Shown: piece by piece, positions 35,335 through 44,356 of the stretch | Layout: each line of letters starts with the position of its first letter | Numbering within the stretch: the stretch's first letter is position 1 | Source of the DNA: Gp13-AA77 sp035949375 | Lineage (GTDB): Bacteria > Acidobacteriota > Terriglobia > UBA7540 | Length of the DNA stretch: 64,000 nucleotides | Reading direction: 5' to 3' | NCBI GenBank assembly: GCA_035949375.1 | Contig: DASZIG010000100.1 | Location: 45,837-109,836, forward strand | The notes under the pieces: generated by a model | Seen by the model: the letters and a program-made list of their open reading frames with translations, nothing else | What the model was told of the DNA's origin: nothing | The model's database searches: none | Position numbers and translations under genes: made by a program

Positions 35335-36909
35335 CTAACGCCGGAAGAAAAGCTTCGGAAGCTGGCCGGGGAGATATCGCGAGCGTCGCCTGAGATACTC
35401 GGCGTAGCCGATAGGAACAAAGAAGCTCAGGGGCGCATGCCAGCTCAGTTCTGTCATGAAGAACATCCGAATGGTCAAAACGCTCAAGACGCCAATCGCC
35501 TCGAGACACAGATCAGCATCCAAGCCGTCGGCGTTCTTGTTGCGAATGTACCGGACCAGGATCCACCAGGTCCAGACCATCACGACCACGACAGGGATGA
35601 TCCCCCAGATTCCAGTGCCCACGATGATTTCAACCCAGTCACTGTGCATCGAGGCGGTCATCTTGTGACCTAACCTCGCCAGTACGCCAAAGCGCCCGGC
35701 GGCCCAGGCGCCGAGGCCCGTCAAGGCATTGTCGGTAAACTTTTCCCAGGCCACCGACCACCAGCTCAAGCGTGAACTGAGCGAAGTCAACTGCGCGGTG
35801 CTCTGTCCGCGCTTCAGGTATTCCCAAGCCAGCGTGCCCATCCCGCTCAGCACGAAGGTGACCGCGCCCGCGATGACAATGAGCGCGCCCTGCAAAACCC
35901 GGCGTGAGAACAGGAAGATGCAGAAGACGGCGAGCGCAAAGCCCATGATGGCCGAGCGGCATTGGGCGAACAACATCGTGGCGCACCCAAAACCGAATAA
36001 CGCCAGGTACCACACCAGGTTCTTCCGTTGGCGCGTACACGGCAGCAGGCGGGCCAAAGCCACCGACGCGATCACCGCGCCATATTGTCCGATATCGTTC
36101 GAGGCCACGTCCGGGAATATGCCTTGCAACTGGACGCCGATCAGACCGATGCCCTGCTCGCCGTATTCGAAGTGGTTGCTGAGCGCGCTACCTGGATCGA
36201 CCGGAACCCAAAACCAGACACAGCACAACAGGGCCCCGTAGAGCACCCACGTCCATTCAAACCAGGACTTCATCTCCTCGCTGTTCTTGATGACCAGAAC
36301 GATCACAGCCAGGGTCGCGACATCAACCGAGTACTCGCAGGCCTTGTAGAGCGTCCATTCCCAGTAGACGGACCAAAGCGTGGAGAGCATGCAAACCATC
36401 GTGAACCAGGTCAGCACGCCCGGGATGCCTGTAATCAGGGAATTGAGCCAGTTGAGACGGCGCATCACGAGCTGCACGAGGAAGAGCGCACCCACGCCGC
36501 CCACCATCAGGATGCGAAAGCTCGCAGCCGAATCGACGGGGTTCGTGTAGGCCTCGCTCGAACTGCGCTTGCGGAAGATCAGCGCGCTGGCAAAGAGCAT
36601 AAGCCAGACCAGATGCCACCACTTCAGCTCTTTTAAAAGCCTCAGGCCGCAAAAAATCCCTTCCCAAACCGCGACCGCCATAAAAATCGTGAGGGGAACG
36701 CCGCTCACGAACACGGCTATCAGAATCCATTCCCTGTAGCGGTGGTAGTGCTTCGCTACCATCTCCGAAACCAAGTCGGAAACGAGCATCGCCAGCAGCC
36801 CGAGCACAACAAAACCGGCGATGGCCAGTATTTTTCCCCATCGTTCGTTATTAGGACGAGGGATCGCTCCGTTGCCGAAGCCTCCCAGAACTACACCGTT
36901 CTCAGCCAA
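35335..36909 (-). CDS. O-antigen ligase/polymerase-like membrane protein, third of three
   Basis: A 524-aa protein read from a TTG at 36907-36909, with GAGGGAG about eight bases upstream. About 12 hydrophobic segments are present and the Wzy_C-like region is ALTGLGAWAAGRF, then ASMHSDWVEIIVGTGIWGIIP; the usual HAHN is MHSDW, so this member is more divergent than the other two. It probably polymerises or ligates lipid-linked glycan on the periplasmic side. It follows two sulfotransferase genes on the same strand, a combination fitting synthesis of a sulfated polymer. Confidence 0.78.
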   Translation of the reverse strand: MAENGVVLGGFGNGAIPRPNNERWGKILAIAGFVVLGLLAMLVSDLVSEMVAKHYHRYREWILIAVFVSGVPLTIFMAVAVWEGIFCGLRLLKELKWWHLVWLMLFASALIFRKRSSSEAYTNPVDSAASFRILMVGGVGALFLVQLVMRRLNWLNSLITGIPGVLTWFTMVCMLSTLWSVYWEWTLYKACEYSVDVATLAVIVLVIKNSEEMKSWFEWTWVLYGALLCCVWFWVPVDPGSALSNHFEYGEQGIGLIGVQLQGIFPDVASNDIGQYGAVIASVALARLLPCTRQRKNLVWYLALFGFGCATMLFAQCRSAIMGFALAVFCIFLFSRRVLQGALIVIAGAVTFVLSGMGTLAWEYLKRGQSTAQLTSLSSRLSWWSVAWEKFTDNALTGLGAWAAGRFGVLARLGHKMTASMHSDWVEIIVGTGIWGIIPVVVVMVWTWWILVRYIRNKNADGLDADLCLEAIGVLSVLTIRMFFMTELSWHAPLSFFVPIGYAEYLRRRSRYLPGQLPKLFFRR

Positions 36910-36969
36910 GCCGTACTCCCTCTTTCCTGACCGCCGTAGTCCTGCCAGCGGATCTGCCGGAAACTTGTC

Positions 36970-37830
36970 TCATCGCTGCCTCACATTGCTGAGCAGCTCA
37001 CCGGCCGCGACGGGCCCTGTTTCAAGTGTGTAACCCATGCGCACCAAGCCGGCCCCCGCCCGGCGCTCGATCAGTTGCGCCTGCGACTCGGTGAGGCGCG
37101 CTCGCCAGCCGCCTGTCGATCCGCTGCGGATGAACCGCTTCTGGTCGGCGCGCTCGCGGCTGTAGGCGCTGGTTTGCGGTGCGAGATCTTCCTTCTCCTT
37201 CATCCGTTGCAGGTTGTTATTGGCGATCGCCTCGCGGATCGCCATGCGATCCCGGCTGACGCCCAGGAAGTCCAGAATCTCGCTTAAGGTGTCTTCCGTG
37301 TGAGCCTTCATCTCCTCGAATTTGACTACGAGGAGGCGGTCGTCTGCCGCCAGGGAAGAATCAAGCCACGACGCTACGTGGTCTTGCCAGGAGCCGTAGC
37401 CGTTTACGCGGCCCCTCAAGAATAGCATTACGAAGGCCTCGAAATCCTCGGAAATCCGCTCGTTGGCACTTTCGTACTCGAACTCGGAAATCACCACGTC
37501 ACGCGTGTCGCGGACCAGGTAGACCGCCTTGCGATACTCGCTTCGGTAAGCTTCGTGGGTCTTGATCAGGCGGCCTCCGCCCGCGAGCAGGGGCGGGCAA
37601 GACTGCTGGCCGCCGACGTCCGGAATCATCTGATTCACACTGTCGAAGCCGGCCGCATCATCGCGCGTAAGGAGTTCGAGCAATAGAAAGCGAAGCCAGG
37701 TGCTTCCTGACCTTGGGTACGAAGCAACAAAGGCGTCGGTGGGCTTCAGGCCGCGATGGCGATAGCCGACCACCGGAACCCGCAAAGCCGTCCTGGACGC
37801 CTTTCGGCGAAGCACACGCAGAAGAGACAT
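36970..37830 (-). CDS. PAPS-dependent carbohydrate sulfotransferase 1
   Basis: A 286-aa protein from ATG 37830 with GGAAAG upstream. The 5'-phosphosulfate loop is VASYPRSGSTWLRF (about residues 35-48), the catalytic-type His is in IKTHEAY (about 92), and the 3'-phosphate segment is AVYLVRDTRDVVIS. The C-terminal RSGSTGGWRARLTESQAQLI matches the K/RxGxxGxW motif of sulfotransferases. It transfers sulfate from PAPS to a hydroxyl or amino group in the cytoplasm. Beside a second sulfotransferase and glycan-polymerising genes, the acceptor is probably a sugar of the lipid-linked repeat. PAPS-producing genes are not in the window. Confidence 0.87.
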   Translation of the reverse strand: MSLLRVLRRKASRTALRVPVVGYRHRGLKPTDAFVASYPRSGSTWLRFLLLELLTRDDAAGFDSVNQMIPDVGGQQSCPPLLAGGGRLIKTHEAYRSEYRKAVYLVRDTRDVVISEFEYESANERISEDFEAFVMLFLRGRVNGYGSWQDHVASWLDSSLAADDRLLVVKFEEMKAHTEDTLSEILDFLGVSRDRMAIREAIANNNLQRMKEKEDLAPQTSAYSRERADQKRFIRSGSTGGWRARLTESQAQLIERRAGAGLVRMGYTLETGPVAAGELLSNVRQR

Positions 37831-38067
37831 CTAAACTTTCCGCTTCCTTTTTCAGCCGGCTCCCCGCCGACCGAACCGCTGGGGTCAATACCGCCACCAA
37901 CTGCACAGATATGCAACAAATCCACCCACCTGGCGGCGGATGCGGCGCAGAGTGCCGGGCGGCTGTGGCGCCTTGCGCCGCCTCGGCGCCGGGAAGGGCT
38001 TGGCGGCCGGGTATTCCCGATGCGATGTGCCTGCCATGAAGGACTCCTCTTCGCCTGCCACTACAAC

Positions 38068-38913
38068 TCAGCCCGCGAGCACGGGGCTGCGCTCCGCCGA
38101 AACGGCCGCCGCCAGCGGATAGCCCATGCGGCGGAAAGCGTCTCCCGCGGACGCATCGATCATCTGCAACTGTTCGTCGGTCAACTTCTCCCGCCAGCCG
38201 CCCACCGACCCTTTGCGGACAAACCGGCCCTCATCGCCGCCTTTGGCCTGGTGGAGCGTCTTCGACTGCGTTTCCTTCTCGCGCATCCGCTCAAGCGTGT
38301 TGTTGGCAATCGCCGAACGGATGACCTCGGGCCGAACCGGAACTCCAAAGAAGTCCAGCATGCGACTGATGGCCGATCCCATGTCTTTTCGCAGGTCCTC
38401 GAACTTCAGGAGCAGCAGGTCGCCCCGGTGCGGCAGAGGCGATTCCAGCCAGGAGTCGATGTGCTTCTGCCAGGCGCCAAAGCCGCTGATCTTGCCTTGC
38501 AGGAACTTCGAGAGGTATTCGTCAAACTCGTCGTACAGAATGCCCAATTCCTTCTCCCTCGAATACTGGGAGAAGATCACGTCGCGCATGTCCCGAACGA
38601 GGTAGACCGCCCTGCCATACTCGCGCCGGTAGGGCTCGTGCGTCTTGATCAGACGCCCCTCGCCCGGAAGCAGTGGACGGGCCAGCCACTGAATGCCATT
38701 CTCGGGGATGCCACGGTTGACGTTGTCAAAGCTGGAGGTTTCTCCCGCCAGGATCTCGTACAGCACGAAACGTGTCCACGTGCTGCCGGACCGCGGATAC
38801 GACGCGAGGAAAATGTCGCTGGTATCCAGCCCGCGGTTGCGCAACCAGATCAGCGGGGCGCGGAACCGCGTGCGCGCCGCTTTGTGACGGAACCTCTTGA
38901 AGGCTACGCTCAT
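38068..38913 (-). CDS. PAPS-dependent carbohydrate sulfotransferase 2
   Basis: A 281-aa protein. ATG 38911-38913 has GGAGAC upstream and begins MSVAFKRF, matching the start of the neighbouring paralogue; a longer GTG-initiated frame to 39030 is not favoured. Motifs: LASYPRSGSTWTRF (5'-PSB), IKTHEPY, AVYLVRDMRDVIFS (3'-PB) and KGSVGGWREKLTDEQLQ. It is a tandem paralogue of sulfotransferase 1, separated by 237 bases, with the same layout but many differences around the acceptor site. The two may sulfate different positions. It is the first gene after the promoter at 39087-39116. Confidence 0.87.
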   Translation of the reverse strand: MSVAFKRFRHKAARTRFRAPLIWLRNRGLDTSDIFLASYPRSGSTWTRFVLYEILAGETSSFDNVNRGIPENGIQWLARPLLPGEGRLIKTHEPYRREYGRAVYLVRDMRDVIFSQYSREKELGILYDEFDEYLSKFLQGKISGFGAWQKHIDSWLESPLPHRGDLLLLKFEDLRKDMGSAISRMLDFFGVPVRPEVIRSAIANNTLERMREKETQSKTLHQAKGGDEGRFVRKGSVGGWREKLTDEQLQMIDASAGDAFRRMGYPLAAAVSAERSPVLAG

Positions 38914-39339
38914 GTGATAGTCTCCACGACTGAAGAGGACGACCCGACCTTTCCTCTCGACGAGCACTTCGGCGATTCGATCCCCTTGCCACGTGGAACC
39001 CCTGCGTTTCGCGATCCCGCTCCGGTCCACGCGCGGTCGCCTGCCGCTGTTTCCGAGCCCCCCTTAGCGTCTGGCGAGAGGGACATATTATACGCAATTG
39101 GGGCCTGTCTCGCCAATGGTTTTTACTGCTTTTGCAACACTTACTTAACTATATATTACACGGCCCGTTGGCTTTGCGCGGTGACCCGTTAAAAACCGCC
39201 GCATTGAACGCGTAGCGTCAAGCAGCCCGAGTCTTCAGTCTCGCCCGCAACCCTCGCGTCCGGCGATTAGGATTTGAAATCCATCATGACCGGCGACGGG
39301 CCGTCAAATCGGCAAGACCAGCCGGACTGAGGCAAGGAG
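38914..39339. other. 426-bp intergenic region: promoter and long leader for the sulfotransferase genes
   Basis: The part near 39085-39165 is A+T rich and contains a minus-strand promoter (separate entry). About 165 bases of leader precede the sulfotransferase 2 start. The remaining sequence (39165-39339), downstream of the minus-strand sugar transferase stop, shows no gene and no convincing terminator. Confidence 0.55.
39087..39116 (-). promoter_or_regulatory. sigma70-type promoter upstream of sulfotransferase 2
   Basis: On the minus strand TTGGCG, 18-base spacer, TATAAT (perfect -10, four of six at -35) in an A+T-rich patch. Transcription would begin near 39080 and run into the sulfotransferase, ligase, GT4 and epimerase genes. 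It marks an internal start of the otherwise long minus-strand cluster. Confidence 0.6.
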
Positions 39340-40779
39340 TTAGGCCGCGCCCGAACCGCGGAGCACTGCGGGAATTGTCTGGGCCAGGATCTTGAAGTCG
39401 AGCCAGAGCGACCACTTGTCAATGTATTGCATATCGAGCTCCATCCATTGCTCAAACTGAATCGAGCTTCTGCCGGTAACCTGCCACAGGCAAGTGATTC
39501 CCGGACGAACGCTGAATCGCCGGCGCTGCCAATCTTTATCGAAACCCTGGTAGTCCCGCACCGGCAGGGGCCGGGGGCCCACCAGGCTCATCTCACCCTT
39601 GAGGACATTAATGAGCTGCGGAAGTTCATCGATGCTTGTTTTTCGAAGGAATTTTCCCACCGCCGTGATGCGCGGATCGTCTTTGATCTTGAAGACGGGG
39701 CCGCTGACTTCGTTCAAGTGCTCGAGCGCCGCAAGCTTTGCCTCTGCGTCCGGCACCATGGTTCGGAACTTGAACAGCGAGAATTTCCGCTTGTTGAGGC
39801 CCATACGCTTCTGAACGAAGAACACCGGGCCTTCGGACCCGGCCTTGATGAGGATAGCCACCACGACGAAGAGGGGCGCCAGGAGAAGCAGGACCGCCAG
39901 TGACACCGTAAAGTCGATCAGGCGCTTCATGATCATGGGCCAGCCGTCGGGCGTTCCGGTGTAAAGCGTGATCAGGGCGGACCCCTCGAACTCCTCCGCC
40001 CTGGAACGGGCCATCTTCATGTCGAAGAGCGCTGAAGGGAACCGCATGATGATGCCCTGCTCCTCGCAAAGCGAGGCGATCCGCGAGGCGTGAAAGTAAT
40101 AGGACCGGATGGGCAGGGCCATGGCAACCTCATCCACGACGGTGTGCCGGATGAAGTTAGGAAGATCGTCCAGACTGCAGACCACGTCATAGCCCGCCTT
40201 GTGGACCTCGTCGATGCCCTCCCAAGGGTCGTCGGCAAAGCCGATCACGCGGTAACCAAGCTCCGGAGTGGCCTCCGCTTTGCGAGCGAACTCCAGCGCC
40301 CGCGCGTTCGTTCCCACCACCAGCACCAGCCTCAGGTTCCGGCCCCGCACCCGAACCTGCTTGAGCGTATAGCGCAGCGTGAGGCGGCTGATCACGACCA
40401 GGGTCGTGCTGACCGCCCAGAAGACCGTCAGGAAGACCGGCGTCACCATGCTGATGTGAAACAGCAGCGCCGCCACCAGCATCAGACCACTGGCGAGCGA
40501 GGTGGCCTTGATCACATTCTTCATTTCGGCGCGCGGGTTGTCGAGACGGTGCGAAAGGTAGAGACCGAAGGAAGAGAACGTGACGTGCCAGACCGTCAGC
40601 AGGGCGAGAAAAATCAGGAAGTCGTTCACCCGGATGCGCATGGAGAGGAACGACGTGATCGAAGCCGCGTCCGTATCGTAGAGCACCGGCAGGGTGGCGA
40701 GGCCGAAGGCCAGCACCATGAGCACCACGTCAAAGAGCTTGAACGCGGTCAGAAGAGCTTGTCGTCGCGGATGGCTCAC
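39340..40779 (-). CDS. exopolysaccharide polyprenyl glycosylphosphotransferase (initiating sugar transferase)
   Basis: A 479-aa protein. I chose the GTG at 40777-40779 because GGAAAGGG lies eight bases upstream. Four to five membrane helices, a Rossmann-like CoA_binding_3 domain (LRLVLVVGTNARALEFARK) and a C-terminal sugar transferase domain (KRLIDFTVSLAVLLLL, FFVQKRMGLNKRKF, KFRTMVPDAE, TSIDELPQLINVL, MSLVGPRPLPV) are in the standard order. It attaches the first sugar phosphate to undecaprenyl phosphate. Located next to the nucleotide-sugar and export genes, it is probably the main priming enzyme of the cluster, with the one at 5867-7255 as a second. Confidence 0.9.
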   Translation of the reverse strand: MSHPRRQALLTAFKLFDVVLMVLAFGLATLPVLYDTDAASITSFLSMRIRVNDFLIFLALLTVWHVTFSSFGLYLSHRLDNPRAEMKNVIKATSLASGLMLVAALLFHISMVTPVFLTVFWAVSTTLVVISRLTLRYTLKQVRVRGRNLRLVLVVGTNARALEFARKAEATPELGYRVIGFADDPWEGIDEVHKAGYDVVCSLDDLPNFIRHTVVDEVAMALPIRSYYFHASRIASLCEEQGIIMRFPSALFDMKMARSRAEEFEGSALITLYTGTPDGWPMIMKRLIDFTVSLAVLLLLAPLFVVVAILIKAGSEGPVFFVQKRMGLNKRKFSLFKFRTMVPDAEAKLAALEHLNEVSGPVFKIKDDPRITAVGKFLRKTSIDELPQLINVLKGEMSLVGPRPLPVRDYQGFDKDWQRRRFSVRPGITCLWQVTGRSSIQFEQWMELDMQYIDKWSLWLDFKILAQTIPAVLRGSGAA

Positions 40780-40806
40780 GGGTGAACCCTTTCCACAACC
40801 GCACAA

Positions 40807-41847
40807 TCACAGGGCCGGCTGCGCAACCAGCACCCCGGTGTCGCGCAGTTTGGTCCTGAAGTACGAGACCGCCTTCGCCAGGCCCTCGTTCAGGCTGACT
40901 TTGGGCGTCCAGCCGAGCAGCGTTTGGGCCTTGGTGATGTCGGGGCGCCGCTGCATCGGGTCGTCAACCGGCAGAGGCTCGAAGACCACCGTGCTGGAAC
41001 TGCCGGTTTGCTCGATGACTTTGCGGGCCAGTTCCAGAATCGTTACCTCTTCCGGATTGCCCAGGTTGATGGGGCCGGTCTGGTCTGAGACCAGAAGCCG
41101 GTAAAGGCCATCCACCAGGTCACTGACGTAGCAACAGCTCCGCGTCTGGCGGCCATCGCCGTAAACGGTGATCGGACGCCCCTCAAGCGCCTGGGGGATG
41201 AAATTCGGCAGCACGCGGCCGTCATCGAGGCGCATGCGCTCGCCGTAGGTATTGAAGATCCGCGCGATCCGGACCCTTACGCCGTGCTGGCGGTGGTAGG
41301 CCATGGTAATCGCCTCCGCAAACCGCTTTGCTTCGTCGTAGCAACTGCGCGGGCCGATGGGATTGACGTGCCCCCAGTAGGCTTCCGGCTGGGGATTGAT
41401 CTCAGGATCGCCGTAGACTTCCGAGGTCGAAGCCAGCAGGAACGCGCTCTGATACGCCTTGGCGACCCCCAGAGCGTGATAGGTCCCGAGACCCCCGACC
41501 TTCAAAGTATGGATGGGATGGCGCGCGTAGTCCTTGGGGCTGGCGGGGGAAGCCAGATGCAAAACATAATCGAGGTGATTGCCGGGGTCTAATCGGCCGT
41601 CTGTCCGGCTGCGCAACTGAGGAAGGTCGATCGGCCGTGTGACATCGTGCTCGACAAAAACGAAGCGAGGATGATCCGCCAGTTGGCTGACGTTCTCGCG
41701 CCGGCCCGTCAGCAGGTTGTCAATGCAGATGACCTCGTGCCCTTCCGCAATCAGCCGCTCGCAGAGGTGCGATCCGACAAAACCCGCGCCCCCCGCGACC
41801 AGGCTCCGCAAAGGTCTCTTTCCGGAATTTGGGAACTCCGCCATCAT
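40807..41847 (-). CDS. UDP-glucuronate decarboxylase-like epimerase/dehydratase
   Basis: A 346-aa extended SDR from ATG 41847 with GGAGG upstream. SLVAGGAGFVGSHLCERL, the UXS-typical LHLASPASPKDYARHPI, LASTSEVYGDPEINPQ, and RSCYDEAKRFAE carrying the catalytic Tyr and Lys are all present, as are IARIFNTYGERM and DPMQRRPDI. UXS converts UDP-glucuronate to UDP-xylose. The adjacent gene upstream encodes UDP-glucose dehydrogenase, the enzyme producing UDP-glucuronate, so substrate supply and use are linked. A UDP-sugar epimerase role cannot be fully excluded. Confidence 0.85.
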   Translation of the reverse strand: MMAEFPNSGKRPLRSLVAGGAGFVGSHLCERLIAEGHEVICIDNLLTGRRENVSQLADHPRFVFVEHDVTRPIDLPQLRSRTDGRLDPGNHLDYVLHLASPASPKDYARHPIHTLKVGGLGTYHALGVAKAYQSAFLLASTSEVYGDPEINPQPEAYWGHVNPIGPRSCYDEAKRFAEAITMAYHRQHGVRVRIARIFNTYGERMRLDDGRVLPNFIPQALEGRPITVYGDGRQTRSCCYVSDLVDGLYRLLVSDQTGPINLGNPEEVTILELARKVIEQTGSSSTVVFEPLPVDDPMQRRPDITKAQTLLGWTPKVSLNEGLAKAVSYFRTKLRDTGVLVAQPAL

Positions 41848-41882
41848 CGGGGCGCCTCCGCCGCTCCTTGGCTCGGATCGAA

Positions 41883-43322
41883 TTACTTCGCGCTCGTGGC
41901 CACCGCAGCCGGTTGCCGGCTGCCACGGCCCATGCTGAAGTATTCGAAACCAGCTTCCTGCATCGCAGCCGGATCCAGGAGATTGCGTCCGTCAACAAGA
42001 ACGGGCACCTCCATGGACTGCTGCACTTTCTTCCAATTAAGCTTCCGAAACTCGTCCCACTCCGTCGTGATCACGACGGCATGCGCGCCGCTCGCCGCCT
42101 CGTAGGCGGAACGGCAGTAGTCCACCCGTCCCGGCGCTTCCGGGTACACCTGTTGCGCGTTCGGCATTGCCTCGGGATCGTAGAGGCGTACCGCAGCCCC
42201 TTCCTTCAGCAATTCCTCCACAACGCGCAAGGCCGGCGATTCCCGGATATCGTCCGTAAGAGGCTTGAAAGCGAGCCCAAGGACCGCGACCGTCTTGCCC
42301 CGCATCACCCAGAGGGCGTGGCGGAGCTTGTCCATAAAGACTTCGATACGCCGCAGGTTGACCTCTTCTACTGCGCGCAGTACACCGCAGGGCGCGCCAT
42401 GCTCCTCGCCCAGGTAAATCAGGGCCCGCAGGTCCTTGGGAAAGCAGTAGCCCCCGAAGCCGATGCCGGCGTTCAAAAACTGCTGGCCGATCCGGGGATC
42501 AAGGCCGATGCCGCGCGCTACGCTGGCCACGTCGGCCCCTACGGCCTCGCACAAATCCGAGATCATGTTGATGAAGGAGATCTTGGTCGACAAAAAGGCG
42601 TTGGCCGAGTGCTTGATGAGTTCCGAAGTGGCGAGGTCGGTGACCACAATCGGGCACTTCAGGGGACGGTAGATTTCCTCCAGCAGCTCACGCGCCTGAT
42701 CCGATTCAACTCCGATCACGATGCGCTCCGGGTGGAAGAAATTCTGGATTGCCTTGCCTTCCTGCAGAAATTCGGGGTTGGAGGCCACGTCAAAACGTGG
42801 GGCTGGCGCCTTGGCGCCGGCGCGCGCTGCGCGCCCGTTTACGCCGTTGGCCGATGGCTCCGTACGGGCGTAACGGGCGATCGTGCGCTTGATACGCTCG
42901 GCCGTCGACGCGGGTACCGTGCTCTTCTCTACGACCAGCTTGTAGCCGTTCAGGTTCCGCGCGATCGTACGCGCCACCGCCTCGATCTGGCTCAGATCGG
43001 CGGCTCCGTCGTCGCGCTGGGGCGTGCCCACGCAAACGAAGACCACACGCGCGGCCGCGATGGCCGCGTCAACATCCTTGGTAGGCTGGAAGCGGCCACT
43101 CGCCAGATGCTTCGTCAGAAGCTCCTGCATCTCCGGCTCGTAAAAAGTGGCCTTGCCGGTTTTCAACTGCTCGATTTTATCAACGGCGTCGTCGGCGCCC
43201 AAGACCTTCCAGCCGAGCTCCGCAAAACCGAGCGCCGTCGGCAATCCCACATGCCCCATGCCCAGTACCGCGATGGGCTCCTTCCGGCGGCCATTCGACC
43301 TTTCATCCCGAACTACAGCCAT
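41883..43322 (-). CDS. ugd: UDP-glucose 6-dehydrogenase
   Basis: A 479-aa protein from ATG 43322, GAGGAGGG upstream. IAVLGMGHVGLPTALGFAE binds NAD; VEKSTVPASTAERI, ASNPEFLQEGKAI and the active-site GFGGYCFPKDLRAL (catalytic Cys; the usual Ser before Cys is Tyr here) are present, followed by the C-terminal LGLAFKPLTDDIRESP domain. It oxidises UDP-glucose twice to UDP-glucuronate. A ~20-residue Ala/Gly-rich insertion near residues 155-175 is unlike the standard enzyme and is probably a surface loop. The gene follows a 244-bp structured intergenic region. Confidence 0.93.
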   Translation of the reverse strand: MAVVRDERSNGRRKEPIAVLGMGHVGLPTALGFAELGWKVLGADDAVDKIEQLKTGKATFYEPEMQELLTKHLASGRFQPTKDVDAAIAAARVVFVCVGTPQRDDGAADLSQIEAVARTIARNLNGYKLVVEKSTVPASTAERIKRTIARYARTEPSANGVNGRAARAGAKAPAPRFDVASNPEFLQEGKAIQNFFHPERIVIGVESDQARELLEEIYRPLKCPIVVTDLATSELIKHSANAFLSTKISFINMISDLCEAVGADVASVARGIGLDPRIGQQFLNAGIGFGGYCFPKDLRALIYLGEEHGAPCGVLRAVEEVNLRRIEVFMDKLRHALWVMRGKTVAVLGLAFKPLTDDIRESPALRVVEELLKEGAAVRLYDPEAMPNAQQVYPEAPGRVDYCRSAYEAASGAHAVVITTEWDEFRKLNWKKVQQSMEVPVLVDGRNLLDPAAMQEAGFEYFSMGRGSRQPAAVATSAK

Positions 43323-43566
43323 CGTGCTTGACCCTCCTCTATGAGTACGCTTCCCGGAAACAATGCCGTGTCAATGCCCTAATCTCTCGGAAGCGCGACG
43401 GAGCCTCGGGCGGAGCGGGGAATTCCCCTCAAAATTGTGGTACCCAGGTCATGCAGTACCGGCGAATTTGGAGCGGGCTCCCCCTTTTGAGAACAGGCTT
43501 TCCTGCCGGCGCTCACCGGCGAACTGCCTGCCGCACGGGTGAGCGCGGTCATACACCGAAAGACTC
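43323..43566 (-). other. structured 244-bp leader between cpsD-like gene and ugd
   Basis: Several perfect inverted repeats occur in order on the minus strand: a 9-bp stem with 20-base loop (43509-43517/43538-43546), a 5-bp GGTAC/GTACC stem (43439-43443/43456-43460) and a 12-bp palindrome GGGGAATTCCCC (43417-43428). The first could end the cpsD-like transcript; the others lie in the leader of ugd. I see no match to a known riboswitch core. No small gene is supported. Confidence 0.45.
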
Positions 43567-44301
43567 TTATAGCTTGCCGTAGATGGCGGCTGGAACCGGA
43601 AAACGCCGCTTGTTCAAGACGGCCCCGAGCAGACGGACGTGACCGACTTCGATAATCTCCTTGGCCCGGCGTGCCGCCTCGCGGCGAGTGGAGTTGGACT
43701 GCAGGACCAAAATGATCCCATCCGACAACTTTCCGAGCGCCACGGCGTCCGCGTACAGGTTGACCGCCGGCGAATCGATCAAGACGTTGTCGAATTCCGA
43801 ACGTAACTCGGCGATGCGCGTGCTCAGGGCTTCCGACGTCAGCACGCTGTAAACGTTCGAAGCCCCGGCGCCCGCCGTCATGACCCAAAGCCGCCCGCCA
43901 TTCACGGGCTGCATGAAATCTCGAACCGGCCCGCTCTGGGTCACGGCCTCCGCCAGACCCTTGTTGTTCTGCATCCCAAAATGCCGGTGTAACGAAGGTC
44001 CACGAAGATCGGCGTCGACGATACACGATGTCCCCGACTGACTGACTTCCTCGGCCAGCGTCTCGGCAACCCGGGTGCAAACGGTTGTGCAGCCGTCCCC
44101 CGGGCCGACAGCGGAAAAAACCACCACCCGCGGAGCATCGGGGCCAGGTACCAGGAATACCCTTTGAACCAGCCTCAATGCTTCCTGGTTCGTGAAACCG
44201 TCGGGCTGCTCCGCCAGGTACCCGCCACCGCTGTTGCGGCCGCCCGTCAGGGATTCCTGGTCTTTCTGCGCTCTTTGTAAGAGTTCGAAGTTTTTGCTCA
44301 A
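43567..44301 (-). CDS. CpsD/CapB-type ATPase with Walker A lysine missing
   Basis: A 244-aa protein from a TTG at 44299-44301, with an excellent GGAGGGAAAGG upstream. It has the BY-kinase/ParA layout: VVVFSAVGPGDGCTTV (Walker A region, about residues 60-75), CIVDADLRGPSLH (Walker A') and FDNVLIDSPAV (Walker B). In the Walker A the Lys expected after Gly is Cys (GDGCTT), so ordinary ATP binding and tyrosine kinase activity are doubtful. The C-terminus has a single Tyr instead of a Tyr cluster. The rest is intact and the genomic position, between the ExeA-like ATPase and ugd, is usual. It probably acts as a regulatory partner of the Wzz-like protein. Confidence 0.8.
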   Translation of the reverse strand: MSKNFELLQRAQKDQESLTGGRNSGGGYLAEQPDGFTNQEALRLVQRVFLVPGPDAPRVVVFSAVGPGDGCTTVCTRVAETLAEEVSQSGTSCIVDADLRGPSLHRHFGMQNNKGLAEAVTQSGPVRDFMQPVNGGRLWVMTAGAGASNVYSVLTSEALSTRIAELRSEFDNVLIDSPAVNLYADAVALGKLSDGIILVLQSNSTRREAARRAKEIIEVGHVRLLGAVLNKRRFPVPAAIYGKL

Positions 44302-44356
44302 TGCCTTTCCCTCCGCATCGCTATGAACTTGGTATGACGATTATCAATTCGTGATT

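Noticed and set aside
41829..43331. A 500-codon plus-strand frame
   Set aside because: Antisense to ugd, whose motifs are complete.
43323..43566. Cyclic-di-GMP (GEMM) or ydaO-type riboswitch
   Set aside because: Stems are present but the conserved core sequences of these riboswitches are not; reported only as a structured region.
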